64,000 bases of DNA from Pseudomonas alcaliphila JAB1 (GCF_001941865.1 NZ_CP016162.1:3223501-3287500); one strand, 5' to 3'; numbered from the stretch's first letter, positions 8,680 through 18,772 are shown. The notes: generated by a model from the sequence alone, not told the origin. A program made the numbers and translations.

Positions 8680-9506
8680 ATGGCCGAGTCTGCGGTCGGT
8701 TGTTGCACCAGACGCTCGACGAAAAACTCCAGATGACCACGGGGATTGGCCGGCAACGGCCAGGTGTCGACCTTCTGAGCTATCGCCTTGAACGCCAGGG
8801 CGCACTTGGATCGAGGGAAGGCTTCATAGACGGCGCGCTGTTTCTGCACGGCCTTGCGCACGCACTCATCGTAGGGCACGGCACCGACATACTGCAGGGC
8901 GACATCGAGGAAACGATCCGTCACCTTGGTCAGCTTAGCAAAGAGATTGCGCCCTTCCTGCGGGCTGTGGGCCATATTGGCCAGTACGCGGAAGCGGCTG
9001 ATGCCATGGTCGCGATTGAGCAGTTTGATCAGCGCGTAGGCGTCGGTGATCGAGGTCGGCTCGTCGCAGACCACCACAAGGATCTCCTGCGCAGCACGCA
9101 CGAAGCTGACCACCGCATCGCCAATACCGGCCGCGGTGTCGATCACCAGCACGTCAAGATTTTCGCTGATGTCACTGAACGCCTGGATCAACCCGGCGTG
9201 CTGCATCGGCGTGAGGCTGACCATGCTCTGCGTACCGGATGCGGCCGGCACGATGCGCACGCCGCCCGGCCCCTGCAGCAGGACGTCACGCAGATCGCAT
9301 TCACCCGCGATGACATCGGCCAGGGTGCGCTTGGGCGTCAGGCCCAACAGAACGTCGACGTTGGCCAAGCCAAGGTCGGCGTCCATCAGCATCACCCGAC
9401 GGCCGAGATCGGCCAGGGCCATGGACAGATTGACCGACACATTGGTCTTGCCGACGCCACCCTTGCCGCCAGTCACCGCAATCACCTGTACGGGATGCAT
9501 ACCCAT
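8676..9506 (-). CDS. fleN: Flagellar number regulator FleN (FlhG, MinD-like ATPase)
   Basis: This is a 276-residue MinD/ParA-type ATPase. The deviant Walker A is at residues 13-21 (GGKGGVGKT), followed by LMDADLGLANVD. FleN binds FleQ and lowers its activity, restricting the cell to one polar flagellum. Its gene lies between flhF and fliA in the invariant flhA-flhF-fleN-fliA order. An alternative ATG two codons later (MHPVQV) is possible. The fliA overlap implies co-translation. Confidence 0.96.
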   Translation of the reverse strand: MGMHPVQVIAVTGGKGGVGKTNVSVNLSMALADLGRRVMLMDADLGLANVDVLLGLTPKRTLADVIAGECDLRDVLLQGPGGVRIVPAASGTQSMVSLTPMQHAGLIQAFSDISENLDVLVIDTAAGIGDAVVSFVRAAQEILVVVCDEPTSITDAYALIKLLNRDHGISRFRVLANMAHSPQEGRNLFAKLTKVTDRFLDVALQYVGAVPYDECVRKAVQKQRAVYEAFPRSKCALAFKAIAQKVDTWPLPANPRGHLEFFVERLVQQPTADSAI

Positions 9507-9619
9507 GTTCTTTCTACACCTTGTCTAACTTCGACTTGGCCCTACAGGTCGTTGAAAGCACCTGTTGAGGCCGTTCACTCCCGCACCACATGGCGAGAGG
9601 GTGCAACATTCTCGCTGCT

Positions 9620-10930
9620 TCAACCGGCTCGCTTGGCCGGATTGTGATAGAGGCCGGCGAACATCTGCGCCATGGCGTCCTCACTCGGCTCCTCGGCAGC
9701 CTGCAGCCCCACGGCACGGCTGACCAGCTGATGGCTACGCGGCACGTGCAGATCATCCGGAATCCGCGGCCCGTCCGTCACATAGGCTACCGGCAGTTGC
9801 TGGCCTATAGCCAGACCTAAAACCTCACCCAGACTCGCGGCTTCGTCCAGTTTCGTCAGTATGCAGCCAGAAAGGCCACAACGCTTGTAACTATGGTAGG
9901 CCGCCTTGAGCACTTGGCTCTGACTTGTTGCGGCCAGTACCAGATAATTCTTGGCCTTGATGCGTGCCGAGGCCAGGCTCTCCAACTGCAGACGCAGCGC
10001 CGGATCGTTGCCTGGCAGGCCAGCGGTATCGACCAGCACCACGCGTTTCTTGGCCAGCGGCGCCAGAGTCTGCAGCAGAGACTGACCGGGGTCGATCTGA
10101 GTCACCGACACACCGAGGATGCGCCCCAGGGTCTTGAGCTGTTCCTGCGCGCCAATACGGAAGCTGTCCATGCTCACCAGAGCGACCTGTTGCGAGCCGT
10201 ACTTAAGCACATAACGCGCAGCCAGCTTGGCCAGGGTAGTGGTCTTGCCCATGCCGGCCGGGCCAACCAGCGCGATCACACCACCCTCTTCCAGCGGCTC
10301 GACCTTGGGCGTAGTGATCGCGTGAGCCAGATGCGCCAGCAACATACGCCAGGCCTGACGCGGCTCGGCCACACCGGCCACCTTGCTCAGCAGCGCCTGC
10401 GATAGCTCGGCAGACAGCCCCATGCGCTGCAGGCGGCGCCACAGATTGGCCTGCTGCGGGCGACGGTTCTGCAGTTGCCCCCAGGCGATGGAACCCAGTT
10501 GTACTTCGATCAGCTCACGCAAGCCGTGCAGCTCGAAGCGCATGGCTTCCAGTGCGCGCGGGTCGACCGTAGGCGTAGCAGGTACAGGGGCCTCGACCGG
10601 GCGCTGCGGCTTGACCAGGGTCGCTGGTAGCTCGGGTGCCAGCAGCGATTCATTGGCGAACAATTGACGGTCCTTGCCGGCATCCTGCTCGGCACGCGTG
10701 GTCAGCTCCGCCTGGGCGCTGGCGATGCGCGCCTGGGTCTTGCGCAGCTCGGCTTCCAGCGCCGGGTTAGGGCGCACCGGCGCCGGCGCCTGATAATCCA
10801 GCGCAGCGGTCAGCTCGACACCACCGGCAACCCGGCGATTGCCGATGATCGAGGCATCGGCGCCCAATTCATCACGCACCAGTTTCATGGCGGTCCGCAT
10901 ATCGGCGGCGAAGAAGCGTTTGACCTGCAT
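9620..10930 (-). CDS. flhF: Flagellar biosynthesis GTPase FlhF
   Basis: This is a 436-residue SRP-family GTPase. The B domain at 1-160 is basic then Ala/Pro-rich, the N domain covers about 160-215, and the G domain has Walker A GPAGMGKTT near 223-231 and a DTAGLPGND switch. FlhF sets the polar site of flagellar assembly and works against FleN. It starts 11 bases after the flhA stop, implying one transcript. A 113-base spacer before fleN shows no clear promoter. Confidence 0.96.
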   Translation of the reverse strand: MQVKRFFAADMRTAMKLVRDELGADASIIGNRRVAGGVELTAALDYQAPAPVRPNPALEAELRKTQARIASAQAELTTRAEQDAGKDRQLFANESLLAPELPATLVKPQRPVEAPVPATPTVDPRALEAMRFELHGLRELIEVQLGSIAWGQLQNRRPQQANLWRRLQRMGLSAELSQALLSKVAGVAEPRQAWRMLLAHLAHAITTPKVEPLEEGGVIALVGPAGMGKTTTLAKLAARYVLKYGSQQVALVSMDSFRIGAQEQLKTLGRILGVSVTQIDPGQSLLQTLAPLAKKRVVLVDTAGLPGNDPALRLQLESLASARIKAKNYLVLAATSQSQVLKAAYHSYKRCGLSGCILTKLDEAASLGEVLGLAIGQQLPVAYVTDGPRIPDDLHVPRSHQLVSRAVGLQAAEEPSEDAMAQMFAGLYHNPAKRAG

Positions 10931-10941
10931 GACCCTTTACC

Positions 10942-13077
10942 TCAGTTCTGGCCAACCGTAGCGACTATGGTGACCTGCTTGTTGTCCGGAATTTCCTGGT
11001 AGGCCAACACGTGCATGCTGGGTACCGCCAGCCGCGCGAAGCGCGACAACATCGCCCGGACCGGTCCGGCCACCAGCAGAATCACCGGCTTGCCGAGCAT
11101 TTCCTGGCGCTGCGCCGCTTCCACCAGGGAACGCTGCAGCTTCTCGGCCATGCCCGGTTCGAGGAGGATGCCATCCTCGCTGCCCTGACCGGCCTTCTGC
11201 AGACTGTTGAGCAAGATCTGTTCCAACCTTGGCTCGAGGGTTATCACAGGCAGCTCCGGCTCTAGTCCCACGATGCTTTGCACGATGGCGCGGGCCAGCG
11301 ACACGCGTACCGCAGCGACCATCGCGGCGGGATCTTGACTCTTTGGCGCGACGTTGGCGATGGCCTCGGCGATGGTGCGGATGTCGCGCACCGGCACCTG
11401 CTCCTGCAGCAGCGCCTGCAGCACCTTGAGCAGGGTCGACAGCGATACCAGACCCGGCACCAACTCTTCGGCCAGCTTCGGCGAGCTCTTGGCCAGCAAC
11501 TGCATCAACTGCTGCACTTCCTCGTGCCCCAGCAGCTCGTGGGCATGCTTGTGCAGGATCTGATTGAGGTGAGTGGCGACCACGGTACTGGCATCGACCA
11601 CGGTATAGCCCAGTGACTGCGCCTGATCGCGCTGAGTGGGGTCGATCCACACGGCCTCCAGACCGAACGCCGGATCCTTGGCGGCAATGCCATTGAGCGG
11701 GCCGAACACCTGACCGGGGTTGATCGCCAGTTCGCGATCCGGATACACCTCGGCCTCGGCCACGCTGACGCCCATGAGCGTCAAGCGGTAGGCGTTGGGC
11801 GCCAAATCGAGGTTGTCGCGAATATGCACCGAGGGCATGAGAAAGCCCATTTCCTGCGACAGCTTCTTGCGCACACCCTTGATCCGCGCCAGCAGCTGCC
11901 CCCCCTGGTTGCGATCGACCAGCGGAATCAGCCGGTAGCCAACCTCCAGGCCGACCATGTCCACCGGGGTGACGTCGTCCCAGCCCAGTTCCTTGACCTC
12001 CTGGGCCTTCTGCGCCGGCAGCAGCTCCTGTTGGCGCTGCACTTCCTGCTGCTCGGCTTCCTGCGCCCTGCGCTTCTTGTTGGCGATCCAGTAGGCGCCA
12101 CCGGCCGCGACCAGACCCAGACCAATGAAGGACACGTGCGGCATGCCAGGCACCAGGCCCATGATGATGAGGATGATCGCCGCCACGGCCAGGGCACGCG
12201 GCGAAGCGAACATCTGCCGGTTGACCTGCTGTCCCATGTCTTCGGAACTGGATACGCGAGTCACCATGATCGCAGCTGCGGTCGACAGCAGCAGCGAAGG
12301 AATCTGCGCTACCAGGCCGTCACCGATGACCAGCAGTGCATAGATCTTGCTCGCGTCGGCAAAGCTCAGGCCGTGCTGCAGCATGCCGATGGCCATACCG
12401 CCGATAAGAGTGACGAACATGATCAGCAGACCGGCGATGGCGTCGCCGCGAACGAACTTGCTGGCACCGTCCATGGAACCGTAGAAATCAGCTTCCTGAG
12501 CGACCTCGGAGCGTCGCACCTTGGCTTCGGCCTGATCGATCAAGCCAGAGTTGAGGTCGGCGTCGATGGCCATCTGTTTACCGGGCATGGCGTCGAGGGT
12601 GAAGCGTGCGCTCACCTCGGAAATACGCCCGGCACCTTTGGTGACCACCACGAAGTTGATGATCACCAGGATGGCGAACACCACCACGCCGACGACGTAG
12701 TTACCGCCGATAACCACCTCACCGAAGGCCTGGATCACCTTACCCGCAGCATGCGGCCCCTCCTGGCCGTGCAACAGCACGACACGTGTGGAGGCTACGT
12801 TGAGCGCCAGCCGCAGCAAGGTGGCGACCAGCAGGATGGTGGGGAATACGGCAAAGTCCAGCGGCCGGAGCGCGTAGACGGCAACCAGCAGCACGACGAT
12901 GGACAGGGCGATGTTGAAGGTGAACAGGGTGTCGAGCAGCAGCGGCGGCACCGGCAGCGTGACCATCCCCAGCAGCGCCAACAACAGCAGCGGGATACCC
13001 AGGCTGCCCTGGCGCAACCCGGCAAGGTTGCCACGAGCGTCGCCGATGATTTGCGAGCGGTTGATGTTGAATGCCAC
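10942..13077 (-). CDS. flhA: Flagellar export gate protein FlhA
   Basis: The protein has 711 residues. The N-terminal half contains about eight membrane spans, with the FHIPEP-family region VVLLVAVYALRPLDFAVFPT and the conserved cytoplasmic loop SEVSARFTLDAMPGKQMAID. The C-terminal half, from about residue 340, is the soluble domain that docks chaperone-substrate complexes. It forms the nonameric ring of the flagellar type III export gate. A sigma-54 site lies 60-75 bases upstream, so flhA probably heads the flhAF-fleN-fliA transcript. Confidence 0.97.
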   Translation of the reverse strand: MAFNINRSQIIGDARGNLAGLRQGSLGIPLLLLALLGMVTLPVPPLLLDTLFTFNIALSIVVLLVAVYALRPLDFAVFPTILLVATLLRLALNVASTRVVLLHGQEGPHAAGKVIQAFGEVVIGGNYVVGVVVFAILVIINFVVVTKGAGRISEVSARFTLDAMPGKQMAIDADLNSGLIDQAEAKVRRSEVAQEADFYGSMDGASKFVRGDAIAGLLIMFVTLIGGMAIGMLQHGLSFADASKIYALLVIGDGLVAQIPSLLLSTAAAIMVTRVSSSEDMGQQVNRQMFASPRALAVAAIILIIMGLVPGMPHVSFIGLGLVAAGGAYWIANKKRRAQEAEQQEVQRQQELLPAQKAQEVKELGWDDVTPVDMVGLEVGYRLIPLVDRNQGGQLLARIKGVRKKLSQEMGFLMPSVHIRDNLDLAPNAYRLTLMGVSVAEAEVYPDRELAINPGQVFGPLNGIAAKDPAFGLEAVWIDPTQRDQAQSLGYTVVDASTVVATHLNQILHKHAHELLGHEEVQQLMQLLAKSSPKLAEELVPGLVSLSTLLKVLQALLQEQVPVRDIRTIAEAIANVAPKSQDPAAMVAAVRVSLARAIVQSIVGLEPELPVITLEPRLEQILLNSLQKAGQGSEDGILLEPGMAEKLQRSLVEAAQRQEMLGKPVILLVAGPVRAMLSRFARLAVPSMHVLAYQEIPDNKQVTIVATVGQN

Positions 13078-13134
13078 GTGACTACCCCAGCCAATTCAAT
13101 CTTTTGACGCTGACATGCGCCTTACAGGGGTTAT

Positions 13135-13151
13135 GGCAAGAAGCGTTCCAG
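13135..13151 (-). promoter_or_regulatory. Sigma-54 promoter upstream of flhA
   Basis: The minus strand reads TGGAACGCTTCTTGCC, giving the invariant GG-N10-GC spacing, about 60 bases upstream of the flhA ATG in the flhB-flhA gap. FleQ-dependent sigma-54 transcription of flhA is established in P. aeruginosa. The rest of the 152-base gap has no ORF; a GGCTACAAG stretch nearby (13167-13176) recurs at 28555. Confidence 0.7.
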
Positions 13152-13229
13152 AAAAGCGGCGGCAGGCTACAAGACTTGAACGACCAGCAAAAATGCCAGG
13201 CTCCGTGGCCTGAATTGCATCCGCCTGGG

Positions 13230-14366
13230 CTATTGGTCGCGACGCAGATCGGACGGGATGGGTAGATCAGGCAGCGGGCCTGGCCGCTTGCCCTTGCCAG
13301 CGCGGAACTGCCGCAACTGGTAGACGTAGGCCAGAACCTGCGCCACAGCAAGATAGAGACCGGCCGGAATTTCCTCATCGAGTTCCGTGGAGTAGTACAC
13401 CGCACGAGCCAGTGCCGGTGACTCCAGCACCATGACCTGATGCTCCTGCGCGATCTCGCGGATCTTCAGCGCCATGAAATCGCCACCTTTGGCCAGCAGC
13501 ACCGGCGCACTACCACTCACCGGATCGTACTTGAGCGCCACTGCGAAGTGTGTCGGGTTGGTGATGATCACGTCAGCCTGAGGCACAGCCTGCATCATGC
13601 GACGCTGGGCAATCTCGTATTGCATCTGGCGAATACGCCCTTTGACCTCGGGCTTGCCCTCGCTGTCCTTGTGCTCGTCACGCACTTCCTGCTTGGTCAT
13701 CTTGAGCTTGCTCTTGTGGCTCCACATCTGGAACGGCACATCCACTATCGCAATCAGAATCAGCCCACAAGACAGCCACAATGCACTCCATCCCACCACG
13801 TGCAGGCTATGCGCAATGGCACTTTCAACCGGCTCATTGGCAATCGCGAGCAGGTCGTCCTGATCGATGGACAACACCAACAGAGCCACGGCGAGAATGA
13901 CCAGGAACTTGGCCAGTGCCTTGACCAGCTCCACCAATGCCTGCACCGAGAACATCCGCTTGAGCCCGGACAGCGGATTCATGCGACTGCCCTTGGGCTG
14001 CAGGGCCTCAAGGGAGAACAACCAGCCACCAATAGAGATAGGGCCGACAATACAAGCAATCAGCAGGGCGATGAGGAAAGGCAGCATCGCCTGCAACGCG
14101 TGCTTGCCAGCGGCAAGCAGGTGCAGCGCCATGCTGCCCTCGTTCATCAACAGCTCACGCGGCATGCTGAAACTGCTGCGCATCAGATCAAGCAGGGCAC
14201 TGCCCATTTGCGCGCCGAAGACCATCAGGGCGATGGTGCCGGTCAAGGTCACCGCCAGGGTATTGAGCTCCTTGGAACGAGCGATCTGGCCTTTTCTCCG
14301 CGACTGTTGAAGTCGCTTACCAGTGGGTTCCTCGCTCTTGTCGGCGCCGCTCTCGCTCTCAGCCAT
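13230..14366 (-). CDS. flhB: Flagellar export switch protein FlhB
   Basis: The protein has 378 residues. A cytoplasmic basic N-terminus precedes four membrane spans (about 33-55, 92-118, 140-166, 190-212). The autocleaving C-terminal domain has the NPTH signature at residues 270-273. Cleavage between Asn and Pro switches export from rod/hook to filament substrates, in concert with FliK. The gene follows fliR with only 2 bases between. Confidence 0.97.
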   Translation of the reverse strand: MAESESGADKSEEPTGKRLQQSRRKGQIARSKELNTLAVTLTGTIALMVFGAQMGSALLDLMRSSFSMPRELLMNEGSMALHLLAAGKHALQAMLPFLIALLIACIVGPISIGGWLFSLEALQPKGSRMNPLSGLKRMFSVQALVELVKALAKFLVILAVALLVLSIDQDDLLAIANEPVESAIAHSLHVVGWSALWLSCGLILIAIVDVPFQMWSHKSKLKMTKQEVRDEHKDSEGKPEVKGRIRQMQYEIAQRRMMQAVPQADVIITNPTHFAVALKYDPVSGSAPVLLAKGGDFMALKIREIAQEHQVMVLESPALARAVYYSTELDEEIPAGLYLAVAQVLAYVYQLRQFRAGKGKRPGPLPDLPIPSDLRRDQ

Positions 14367-14368
14367 GG

Positions 14369-15145
14369 CTACCTCGTCCGGGCGAATTCGCCCAGTTGCT
14401 GTAAGGCTTCACTGGCCAACCCCTGAAACAGGTTGCCGAAATCGGATATCCCCACCCAGAAGATCACCAGACCAAAGAACAGCGTCAGCGGGAAGCCGAT
14501 GGAAAAGATATTGAGCTGCGGCGCAGCACGGGTCATCACGCCAAAAGCCAGGTTGATCACCAAAAGAGCGGTAACCATTGGCAAGGTCAGCAACAAACCT
14601 GCGCCGATCACCCAGCTCAACTTGCCCGCGAGCTCCCAGTAGTGCCCGACCATCAGTCCCTGCCCTGACGGCAAGGTGACGAAACTCTCGGCAAGAATTT
14701 CCAGCGCCACCAGATGGCCGTTGATCGCCAGAAACAGCAAGGTCACCAGCATCAGCATGAACTGGCCGAGCACCGGTACGGAGACGCCATTGGTTGGGTC
14801 GACCATGGAGGCGAAACCCAGCCCCGCCTGCATGGCGATGATCTGCCCTGCCACAGCGAACAAATGGAAGAACAACTGCAGAATGAAGCCGAACATGGCG
14901 CCGATCAGCACCTGTTCGAGGATCAGCAGCAAACTGCGCAGGTTCAGTGCGTCCACCTGTGGCATTGGCGGTAGCGTCGGCACCAGCACCACACTGATGG
15001 CCAGCGCCAGATACAGTCGCACACGCGTTGGTACCAATTGGGTGCCGATGATCGGCATCACCATCAGCATCGCGGCGATACGAAACAACGGCAGCAGGAA
15101 CTGGCCGACCCAGCCGCTGATCTGCTCGTTGCTCAATTCCAGCAT
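14369..15145 (-). CDS. fliR: Flagellar export gate protein FliR
   Basis: This 258-residue protein is very hydrophobic with six or more predicted membrane segments. It begins MLELSNEQISGWVGQFLLPLF and belongs to the FliR/SctT family. With FliP and FliQ it forms the helical export pore at the base of the flagellum. It lies between fliQ (13 bases) and flhB (2 bases), the standard order. Confidence 0.96.
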   Translation of the reverse strand: MLELSNEQISGWVGQFLLPLFRIAAMLMVMPIIGTQLVPTRVRLYLALAISVVLVPTLPPMPQVDALNLRSLLLILEQVLIGAMFGFILQLFFHLFAVAGQIIAMQAGLGFASMVDPTNGVSVPVLGQFMLMLVTLLFLAINGHLVALEILAESFVTLPSGQGLMVGHYWELAGKLSWVIGAGLLLTLPMVTALLVINLAFGVMTRAAPQLNIFSIGFPLTLFFGLVIFWVGISDFGNLFQGLASEALQQLGEFARTR

Positions 15146-15158
15146 CGCGCGCAGCCCC

Positions 15159-15428
15159 TCAACCTATGAGGTACGGAATGTTCTGGATCAGCGTCTGGGT
15201 GTACTCCATCAACTGACTCACCAGCCAGGGACCGGCCCAGATCAGCGTGAGCAACATCACCATCAGGCGCGGCAGAAAGCTCAAGGTTTGTTCGTTGATC
15301 TGCGTGGCAGCCTGGAACACAGCGACCACCAGGCCCACCAGCAAACTCGGCACCACCGCCAGGCCGACGATCAGTACGATCAGCCACAGCGCTTCGCGAA
15401 ACAGGTCAACCGCAACTTCGGGAGTCAT
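15159..15428 (-). CDS. fliQ: Flagellar export gate protein FliQ
   Basis: This 89-residue protein has two hydrophobic hairpin segments (about 14-40 and 50-75) and begins MTPEVAVDLFREAL, typical of FliQ/SctS. Four copies pack around FliP-FliR in the export gate. The length matches the family, and 12- and 13-base gaps separate it from fliP and fliR. Confidence 0.96.
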   Translation of the reverse strand: MTPEVAVDLFREALWLIVLIVGLAVVPSLLVGLVVAVFQAATQINEQTLSFLPRLMVMLLTLIWAGPWLVSQLMEYTQTLIQNIPYLIG

Positions 15429-15440
15429 ATCCGGCCCTCG

Positions 15441-16226
15441 CTATAACGTGCCGAAACTGGCGGCCAGGGTGCCCATGATCAATGCCCAGCCATCAATCAG
15501 CACGAACAGCATGATCTTGAACGGCAAGGAGATGATCAGTGGCGAGAGCATCATCATGCCCATTGCCATGAGGATACTGGCGACCACCATGTCGATGATC
15601 AGGAACGGGATGAAGATCATGAAGCCGATCTGGAAGGCGGTCTTCAGCTCGGAAGTGACGAAAGCCGGCACCAGAATGGTCAGCGGTACGTCTTCGACGC
15701 CAGCCAGGTCGGTACGTTTGGACAGACGCACGAACAACGCCAGATCACTCTCACGGGTCTGCGCCAGCATGAAGTCGCGAATCGGCACCTCTGCACGACT
15801 CAGCGCCTCCTGCGCGACGATCTCCTCGTTGAGGTACGGCTGCAAGGCATCGGTATTAATCCGGTCGAAGATCGGCGCCATGATGAACATGGTCAGAAAC
15901 AGCGCCAGGCCGACCAGAATCTGGTTCGACGGCGTCTGCTGCAGGCCCAGCGCCTGACGCAAAATCGAAAAGACGATGATGATCCGGGTAAAGCTGGTCA
16001 TCAACATGACGAACGCCGGAATAAAGCCCAGCGCAGTCATGATCAGCAGAATCTGCAGGCTGACCGAATACTCCTGCTGGCCCTCGGCATCAGTGGACAG
16101 AGTGATGGCCGGAATCGACAGCGGGCTGCTGCCCTGCTGAATCAGCGAGCTGCCTGCCGGCGGATCCTCGGCAAAAGCCAGCGAGGCGGCCAGACTTAGC
16201 ACCAGCACCAGCAACAAACGCAGCAT
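15441..16226 (-). CDS. fliP: Flagellar export gate protein FliP
   Basis: The protein has 261 residues with a cleavable signal sequence ([19 protein letters not shown]), a periplasmic segment, and four hydrophobic stretches. These include the FliP family patterns [25 protein letters not shown] (around residues 85-110) and [15 protein letters not shown] near the end. Five FliP subunits make the core of the export gate. The start codon overlaps the fliO stop by one base. Confidence 0.97.
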   Translation of the reverse strand: MLRLLLVLVLSLAASLAFAEDPPAGSSLIQQGSSPLSIPAITLSTDAEGQQEYSVSLQILLIMTALGFIPAFVMLMTSFTRIIIVFSILRQALGLQQTPSNQILVGLALFLTMFIMAPIFDRINTDALQPYLNEEIVAQEALSRAEVPIRDFMLAQTRESDLALFVRLSKRTDLAGVEDVPLTILVPAFVTSELKTAFQIGFMIFIPFLIIDMVVASILMAMGMMMLSPLIISLPFKIMLFVLIDGWALIMGTLAASFGTL

Positions 16227-16657
16227 CAGGATTTGTCCTTCTGATCCTTGCCCAGCAACTCCATCAGGCGCTGGGCGAATTCCGGAGTGGCCGGTTCGGC
16301 ATCGACCAGGTGCACCGGTTCCTTGAGTACATGCAGTGGCGTGATGCGCCCAGCCGACAGCCCAAGCAGAATCTGCTCGTTGCCTACCTGTACCAGCACC
16401 AGGCGATCACGCGGACCCAGCGCCTGGCTCGACAACAGCTTGATCACCTGCCCGCCCCTCGGCTTCAGTTGCTGCACACGGCGCAGCAGCCAGGCCAGCA
16501 GGAAGATCAGACCGATTACCAGCAGCAGACCGAGCAGCAACTGACCAAGCTGACTGGCGATATCGCCACCCGCCATCGGTGTCGCCACCTTGCCGGCAGG
16601 TTCGTCCGCCAATGTCACGCCCGGCAGCGCCAACAGCAATGCAAGAAATCGCACCAT
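16226..16657 (-). CDS. fliO: Flagellar protein FliO
   Basis: This 143-residue protein has an N-terminal signal-like segment, one membrane span around 35-60 ([19 protein letters not shown]) and a short cytoplasmic domain ([17 protein letters not shown]). FliO is a scaffold that helps FliP ring assembly and is the least conserved member of the gate genes. The call rests on this architecture and on its place between fliN and fliP. Confidence 0.92.
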   Translation of the reverse strand: MVRFLALLLALPGVTLADEPAGKVATPMAGGDIASQLGQLLLGLLLVIGLIFLLAWLLRRVQQLKPRGGQVIKLLSSQALGPRDRLVLVQVGNEQILLGLSAGRITPLHVLKEPVHLVDAEPATPEFAQRLMELLGKDQKDKS

Positions 16658-16659
16658 GA

Positions 16660-17130
16660 TCAGCGCAGCTTCTTGATACGTTCGCTGGGGCTAATCACGT
16701 CGGTCAGGCGAATGCCAAACTTCTCGTTGACCACCACCACTTCGCCATGGGCGATCAACGTGCCGTTGACCAGCACGTCGAGCGGCTCACCGGCCAGACG
16801 ATCCAGTTCGATCACCGAGCCCTGATTGAGCTGCAGCAGGTTGCGGATAGTGATATCGGTGTTGCCCACTTCCATGGAGATGGACACTGGAATATCCAGA
16901 ATCACGTCCAGATTGGGCCCATCCAGAGTGACCGGCAGATTGCTGGGAGACGGCGCGCTGCCGAACTCTTCCATCGGTGCACGCGGCGCTGCAGGTTGTG
17001 CCGCCTGAGCGGAACCGGCCAGCATGGCATCGATGTCGTCCTGATCTGCATCACCTGCCTCGGCCAGCGCCGCGGCCCATTCATCGGCCAGTGCCTGCTC
17101 CTCGGGGGAGGTGTTCTCTTCGTCTGCCAT
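16660..17130 (-). CDS. fliN: Flagellar motor switch protein FliN
   Basis: The protein has 156 residues. The first 65 are acidic, Ala-rich and probably flexible. The C-terminal SpoA/SurfaceAntigen domain at about 70-150 contains DIPVSISMEVGNTDITIRNLL and GEVVVVNEKFGIRLTD. It forms the lower C-ring with FliM and receives export substrates through FliH. The fliN family without the N-terminal extension is near 100 residues; longer forms are usual in Pseudomonas. Confidence 0.96.
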   Translation of the reverse strand: MADEENTSPEEQALADEWAAALAEAGDADQDDIDAMLAGSAQAAQPAAPRAPMEEFGSAPSPSNLPVTLDGPNLDVILDIPVSISMEVGNTDITIRNLLQLNQGSVIELDRLAGEPLDVLVNGTLIAHGEVVVVNEKFGIRLTDVISPSERIKKLR

Positions 17131-17200
17131 CGTCGTTCCTCGCCTGGCTTCTGCTATTCGTTCGCTTCGGGCCTAGCGGCCCTATGGAGTTGCCAGCGCC

Positions 17201-18172
17201 TCAGCGTTGGCGTTCGATTGGTTCCAGTACCTGCAGGGCCAGATTGCCCTTGTGCGCACCGAGTTTGACCTTGAAGGTCGGCACGCCGTTGGCGCGCATG
17301 ACCACGTTGTCCGGCAATTCCACGGGGATCACATCACCCGGCTGCATATGCAGGATGTCGCGCAGCTTCAGTTGGCGACGGGCCACGGTGGCGGCCAGCG
17401 GCACGCTGACGTCGAGGATGTCCTCGCGCAGGGCCTTGATCCAGCGTTCGTCCTGGTCGTCGACATCGGACTGAAAGCCAGCATCGAGCATCTCGCGGAT
17501 CGGCTCGATCATCGAATACGGCATGGTGATGTGCAGGTCGCCGCCGCCGCCGTCCAGTTCGATATGGAAGGTGGACACGACCACCACCTCGCTCGGGCTG
17601 ACGATATTGGCCAGCGCCGGGTTGACCTCGGAGTTGACGTATTCGAAGTTGATGTCCATCACCGCGTGCCAGGCTTCGCGCAGGTCAACGAAGGCCTGGT
17701 CGAGCACCATGCGCACCACGCGCAGTTCGGTGGGAGTGAATTCACGGCCTTCGATCTTGGCATGGCGCCCATCGCCACCGAAGAAGTTGTCCACCAGCTT
17801 GAACACCAGCTTGGCGTCGAGGATGAACAGACCGGTGCCGCGCAGCGGCTTCATCTTCACCAGGTTGAGACTGGTCGGCACGTACAGCGAATGCACGTAT
17901 TCGCCGAATTTCATCACCTGCACGCCACCGACGGCAACGTCAGCCGAGCGGCGCAACAGGTTGAACATACTGATACGGGTGTAGCGGGCGAAGCGCTCGT
18001 TGATCATCTCCAGCGTCGGCATGCGCCCACGGACGATACGATCCTGACTGGTCAGGTCATATTGCTTGACGCTCCCGGGCTCCGCGGCGTCCTCGGTCTC
18101 GACCAGGCCGTCATCGACGCCATGCAACAGCGCATCGATCTCGTCCTGGGAAAGCAGGTCTTGCACGGCCAT
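17201..18172 (-). CDS. fliM: Flagellar motor switch protein FliM
   Basis: The protein has 323 residues. The N-terminal CheY-P-binding peptide LSQDEIDALLHG lies at about 6-17, a CheC-like middle domain spans 45-230, and a SpoA domain occupies the last 80 residues. It links CheY-P binding to FliG conformation and rotation direction. Gaps of 12 bases to fliL and 70 to fliN fit one transcript. Confidence 0.97.
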   Translation of the reverse strand: MAVQDLLSQDEIDALLHGVDDGLVETEDAAEPGSVKQYDLTSQDRIVRGRMPTLEMINERFARYTRISMFNLLRRSADVAVGGVQVMKFGEYVHSLYVPTSLNLVKMKPLRGTGLFILDAKLVFKLVDNFFGGDGRHAKIEGREFTPTELRVVRMVLDQAFVDLREAWHAVMDINFEYVNSEVNPALANIVSPSEVVVVSTFHIELDGGGGDLHITMPYSMIEPIREMLDAGFQSDVDDQDERWIKALREDILDVSVPLAATVARRQLKLRDILHMQPGDVIPVELPDNVVMRANGVPTFKVKLGAHKGNLALQVLEPIERQR

Positions 18173-18184
18173 CTTCGGCTCCCG

Positions 18185-18706
18185 CTACTGCAACACGAAA
18201 TTGGTGAACAGCACCTGCTCGACCACAGTGCTGCCGGTTTCTTTCTGCGCCAGCTCCTGCACGCTGGCCAGCGCCTGCTGCAGGAGCATCTCCTTGCCCA
18301 GCGGCGTTTGCAGCGCGGCAAAATCCTGACCGGACAGCAGCATCACCAGACGGTTGCGCAATACCGGCATATGCACCTTGAGCTTTTCCATGCCGGCGGT
18401 ATCGCGGCTCATCAAGGCCATGCTGACCTGCAGGTAGCGGGTACGATTCTGGTGATTGAAATTGACCACGAAGGCCGGCATCAGATCCTGGTAGATGGCC
18501 GGCTGGCGCACAGGCGCCGCCGCTGCCGCGGCCTCTGCCGACTTGGCCTCCTCGCTCTTGTAGCCCTTGCTGAGAATGAACCAGGTACTGCCCACGGAAA
18601 GGCCAACGGCCAGCAGCAGGCCCACCACGATCAGAATGATGAGTTTGAGCTTGCTCTTGCCGGTGGGTTGTCCGTCGGCAGTCGGTGCCGCTTCTTTCTT
18701 AGCCAT
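18185..18706 (-). CDS. fliL: Flagellar basal body-associated protein FliL
   Basis: This 173-residue single-pass inner membrane protein has a short Lys-rich cytoplasmic N-terminus, a membrane span at about 22-45 (LKLIILIVVGLLLAVGLSV) and a periplasmic FliL domain to the end. FliL rings around the stators support torque. A sigma-54 site lies 50 bases upstream, so fliL probably heads fliLMNOPQR-flhB. Confidence 0.95.
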   Translation of the reverse strand: MAKKEAAPTADGQPTGKSKLKLIILIVVGLLLAVGLSVGSTWFILSKGYKSEEAKSAEAAAAAAPVRQPAIYQDLMPAFVVNFNHQNRTRYLQVSMALMSRDTAGMEKLKVHMPVLRNRLVMLLSGQDFAALQTPLGKEMLLQQALASVQELAQKETGSTVVEQVLFTNFVLQ

Positions 18707-18755
18707 GCCAATAATCCGTCAGTACCTACGTTCTTTCCGCATTCAAAGGGTTAAG

Positions 18756-18772
18756 AGCAAGTGTTATGCCAG
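18756..18772 (-). promoter_or_regulatory. Sigma-54 promoter upstream of fliL
   Basis: The minus strand reads TGGCATAACACTTGCT, an almost consensus -24/-12 element with GG-N10-GC spacing, in the 239-base fliK-fliL gap. The fliK terminator lies upstream at 18836-18880, so fliL has its own transcription start. Confidence 0.8.
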